From contig CM041084.1 in the NCBI GenBank assembly GCA_023079485.1, forward strand, positions 131,984,292-132,048,291: a stretch of 64,000 nt of DNA, read 5' to 3'. Of this stretch, positions 61,226 through 64,000 are shown one piece after another. A program made the translations under genes and the position numbers. The notes under the pieces were generated by a model. It saw only the letters and a program-made list of their open reading frames with translations, did no database searches and was not told the origin of the DNA. Every line of letters starts with the position of its first letter. Positions within the stretch are counted from its first letter, which is position 1. Source of the DNA: Archilochus colubris (Eukaryota; Chordata; Aves; Apodiformes; Trochilidae).

Positions 61226-64000
61226 TAAGTTTTCATATGCAGCCCCAAAATCCAAAAGATTTCTAACAGACAGGAGGCTGTTTGTGTAGAACTATGGAAA
61301 GAGTTTTTCCAAAGAGCTGGAAAGGTTGCTTGGTGTTCCTCAGGTGCATGAAAGAATTGTTAGAGCAGATATTTCTGTCATTTTTTAATTGGGGTTCTTC
61401 AATCCTCTGGCAGATATGGCACAATTTTTTAGCTCAATTACTACCCCTAATATTATCTCACTGTGGAAAATGGTCACAGGGATTAATTGTTTTCATGTAA
61501 TAATAAAAAAATATTTCTTATTCTCTCCTGTGACTTTGCCTGGAATTAGGAGCCATGTTTCATTGAGGAGAAAAAAATTATAGAATTTGGGGTTTTTTCT
61601 TTACAATCTTGCTTAATTTCAAATAATATTAACTTCTATATATTTGTCTCATGTGGTAGGTCAGATGAAATAACAACTTGATTTTTTTCTAGCATTACAG
61701 CACAGGAATGCATGAATTAGCCACCAAATGAAAACCATTTCTAGATTTAAAAACATGGTGAAAGTATTTCAACATTAATTTACTTAGAAAATAAATATTT
61801 AATTTCATTCAAAAAGTATGGCTTTATACTATTTCTGGTACAACACGCAGTGCTTTCAGTACATTCTATCTTACTGGTGTATACGTTTGAAGAGATCTAT
61901 TCTTTCAGGTGCTATAAAGTGGATTTCTTAGTGAAAGTGTGTATTCTCTAAGCGTTGTTGTCTACTTCAACACTGTACATTATGAGAGTGATTGTTTTGT
62001 TGAGTTCCTTCAGTGTACACCACACTTTCTTACTTGGGGTGTATGAAATTGATAGGCAAACTTTCAAACAGAAATATCCCATATGGCAAATTTTCCATTA
62101 TGGTTAATAAAGTTATATGATGTATCTGCTTTTTTTAATTATTATTGTGCTGCTAGATCACTGGGCTAAAACATATGACCTTAACATACTTCTAAGTGAA
62201 AGAGGTGTTCCCAGCTGTCAGAGATGCCCAGCTCTATCAAGTCCTCACACCATACAGCAATTACTACACAGCATACTGAAAGGTTGTGATTATATCCTGG
62301 AGATGCTTTTTTCAGTGATCAGAAAAAATATAGAGATTTGCATAAAATACACTTTTTAAACCATAAATCCACTGGAAAGCAGCTGGAGCAACAGTTAATA
62401 TTTGACCTTCTATTGGACAATGGAGGAATTTTCTCAAATCCATAATTTTCTGTATTTTATTTAAATAATTATATTTTTTAAAAGGGCTAATTAATGTGCA
62501 TGAATAAAAAAGAATATTCATAACTAGGGAGAAAGCTACATCACTCTTGTCTTCACATGAGTAAAAAGATTTTTTTTTCATAGTATAACCATGAGATACG
62601 AGGAGTTTCCAGTTTTGGGTCAGTATTAGTATGCAGAGTCAAGGGCAATCCCTGTTACAAAAAGACTGTGAGCCTGGTTATATGCTCCCTTTTGGCAAGT
62701 AATTACTCCTAAAAGTAGCTCCAGTTGGATCACCACAGCTGTGCATGTGCAGTGGTCCTCAAAGTAAATTCAGTCTACTCATTCAGAATTTATGTGTGAG
62801 CCTGTCCAGTGAACCCATTTAACTTCTTGGAACAATTTAAGAAGCTATTATTTCATGTAGGTAGATTAATCCAAAATCTTAAATTATTTTACTCTCTTAA
62901 CATCAAGATCCACTCATTATTTACTGGCAAAATTTCAGGATTTTTAGAGTAAATTGTAATTCAACTTTTACTCAAAACTCTCATCATACCTGCAATTATA
63001 AATGCCTTGAATATGGGAAAAATCTTTATATATGTTCACACCACTCTGAGGTAATAAAGTTCTCACCATAATATATTTAGATAAAGCTGCTAATGAAATA
63101 CTTCATATTATTTTAAATGGCCCTTGTATCATTCATTCATGAAGTGAATGCCAATACTCTTCCTTATGAGTAAAAGATTTCTTGATCTTCCTTGTGTTGA
63201 ATTCATCAAATTTCATTCTTAGCAAGTGGAAATCTTCTTGTTTGTTGGATTCTCTAAAAGAAACTCAAAGAAGCTTTTCTATTTAAAGCAAAATAACCAT
63301 GCAACTCTCCTGCAACAAATCCATTCTCACTCTAGGGATTCCACCCATGTGGAAACCATGTGTTTAATGTACAACTTGAACAATACTGTGATGTGAGTGA
63401 TAGCAAAAGTTAGATAAAAGTTAGATTACATTTTATTTTCACTGTTTGTAAAGAGTAAAAATGAGTATGTTTTAAAGTGTTGCATAACATTTTGCAAGCT
63501 CTAACTAATCTTTGAAACAAGACTGATTTATGTAAACAGTAACTGTTTGCAACCTTCTACATAGCACAGAATTAAAAAAGAGATTAGGACCAAGGTTCAG
63601 GATGAAGTTGCCTAAAGCTAAGTATTTGATTTTGGCTTTAGGACTCTAAATAAAAATGGCCTAGTTTTTAGATCTGCTGAGCACAAATACTTCCAAATCA
63701 GTCTCGTGATAGCTATAGCTCTTAGATGATGAGGAATCCATCTTCTCTTTGAAGTGCCTAACATGGGTTCAAGTGTCTGGTTGATGTGCTTAACTTTGAA
63801 AATTTTGGCTTAAGGAGCTTGCCCCAAAACAGGCTAAGCAGTTAATCAGGGAGAATGAATCCTGCCAGAGGGACAGCGAGCTCTCATTCCCATACAGAAG
63901 GCAGAAAAACTGAAGCAAGAGCAGCAACTAGTAGGATTGCCCTTTTCAATATCCACACGATCTTAATGGACACAATAACACGGTACAAACCCACTTTGGC
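61226..64000. other. AT-rich non-coding stretch, nothing recognised
   Basis: No gene, transposon family or regulatory island was recognised up to the end of the window. The longest frames are under 90 codons and unremarkable. Confidence 0.55.

Overview
This window looks like non-coding chromosomal DNA from a bird, most probably a songbird (Passeriformes). It is AT-rich and strongly CpG-depleted. No frame encodes a protein I can recognise apart from a dead retroviral fragment. The repeats give the lineage. There are several CR1 LINE 3' ends carrying the avian tail wording (a TTCCAACC-type block followed by ATTCTATGA-type units), and endogenous-retrovirus LTRs that end in TTAAACYAYGACA, as is common in passerine ERVs. 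The species and the chromosome cannot be read from the sequence. The window could be intergenic or lie inside a very long intron.

Layout. 1-12.8 kb: unannotated AT-rich sequence with a T/G tract, an A-rich tract, an (AAT)n microsatellite, a possible MIR scrap and a stretch near 7 kb that resembles conserved non-coding DNA. 12.84-13.78 kb: a very compact, internally deleted ERV on the minus strand, with a short LTR, a primer-binding site, a reverse-transcriptase remnant and a truncated second LTR copy. 13.98-14.38 kb: CR1. 14.4-30.4 kb: unannotated, with a G/T tract, one well-formed candidate exon (26,023-26,212) and two unexplained minus-strand reading frames (18.6 kb and 27 kb). 30.45-31.07 kb: a probable solo LTR with TG...CA ends and a 5-bp direct repeat on each side. 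31.91-32.28 kb: an isolated CpG-dense island with GGGCC and GGC repeats, the most promoter-like sequence here. 32.39-32.90 and 35.30-35.90 kb: two CR1 copies. 36-60.8 kb: mostly unannotated, with a palindrome at 41.8 kb, CR1 tail scraps at 43.0 and 50.8 kb, a perfect 40-bp tandem duplication at 47.2 kb and T-rich tracts. 60.81-61.23 kb: CR1. 61.2-64 kb: nothing seen.

There is no set of cooperating genes to describe. The items most worth following up are the miniature ERV, whose two LTR copies begin at the same base and so raise the possibility of a non-autonomous family; the isolated CpG island, which may be the promoter of an unannotated transcript; and the candidate exon. All identifications were made by eye. 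Family names and boundaries would need a repeat-library search.
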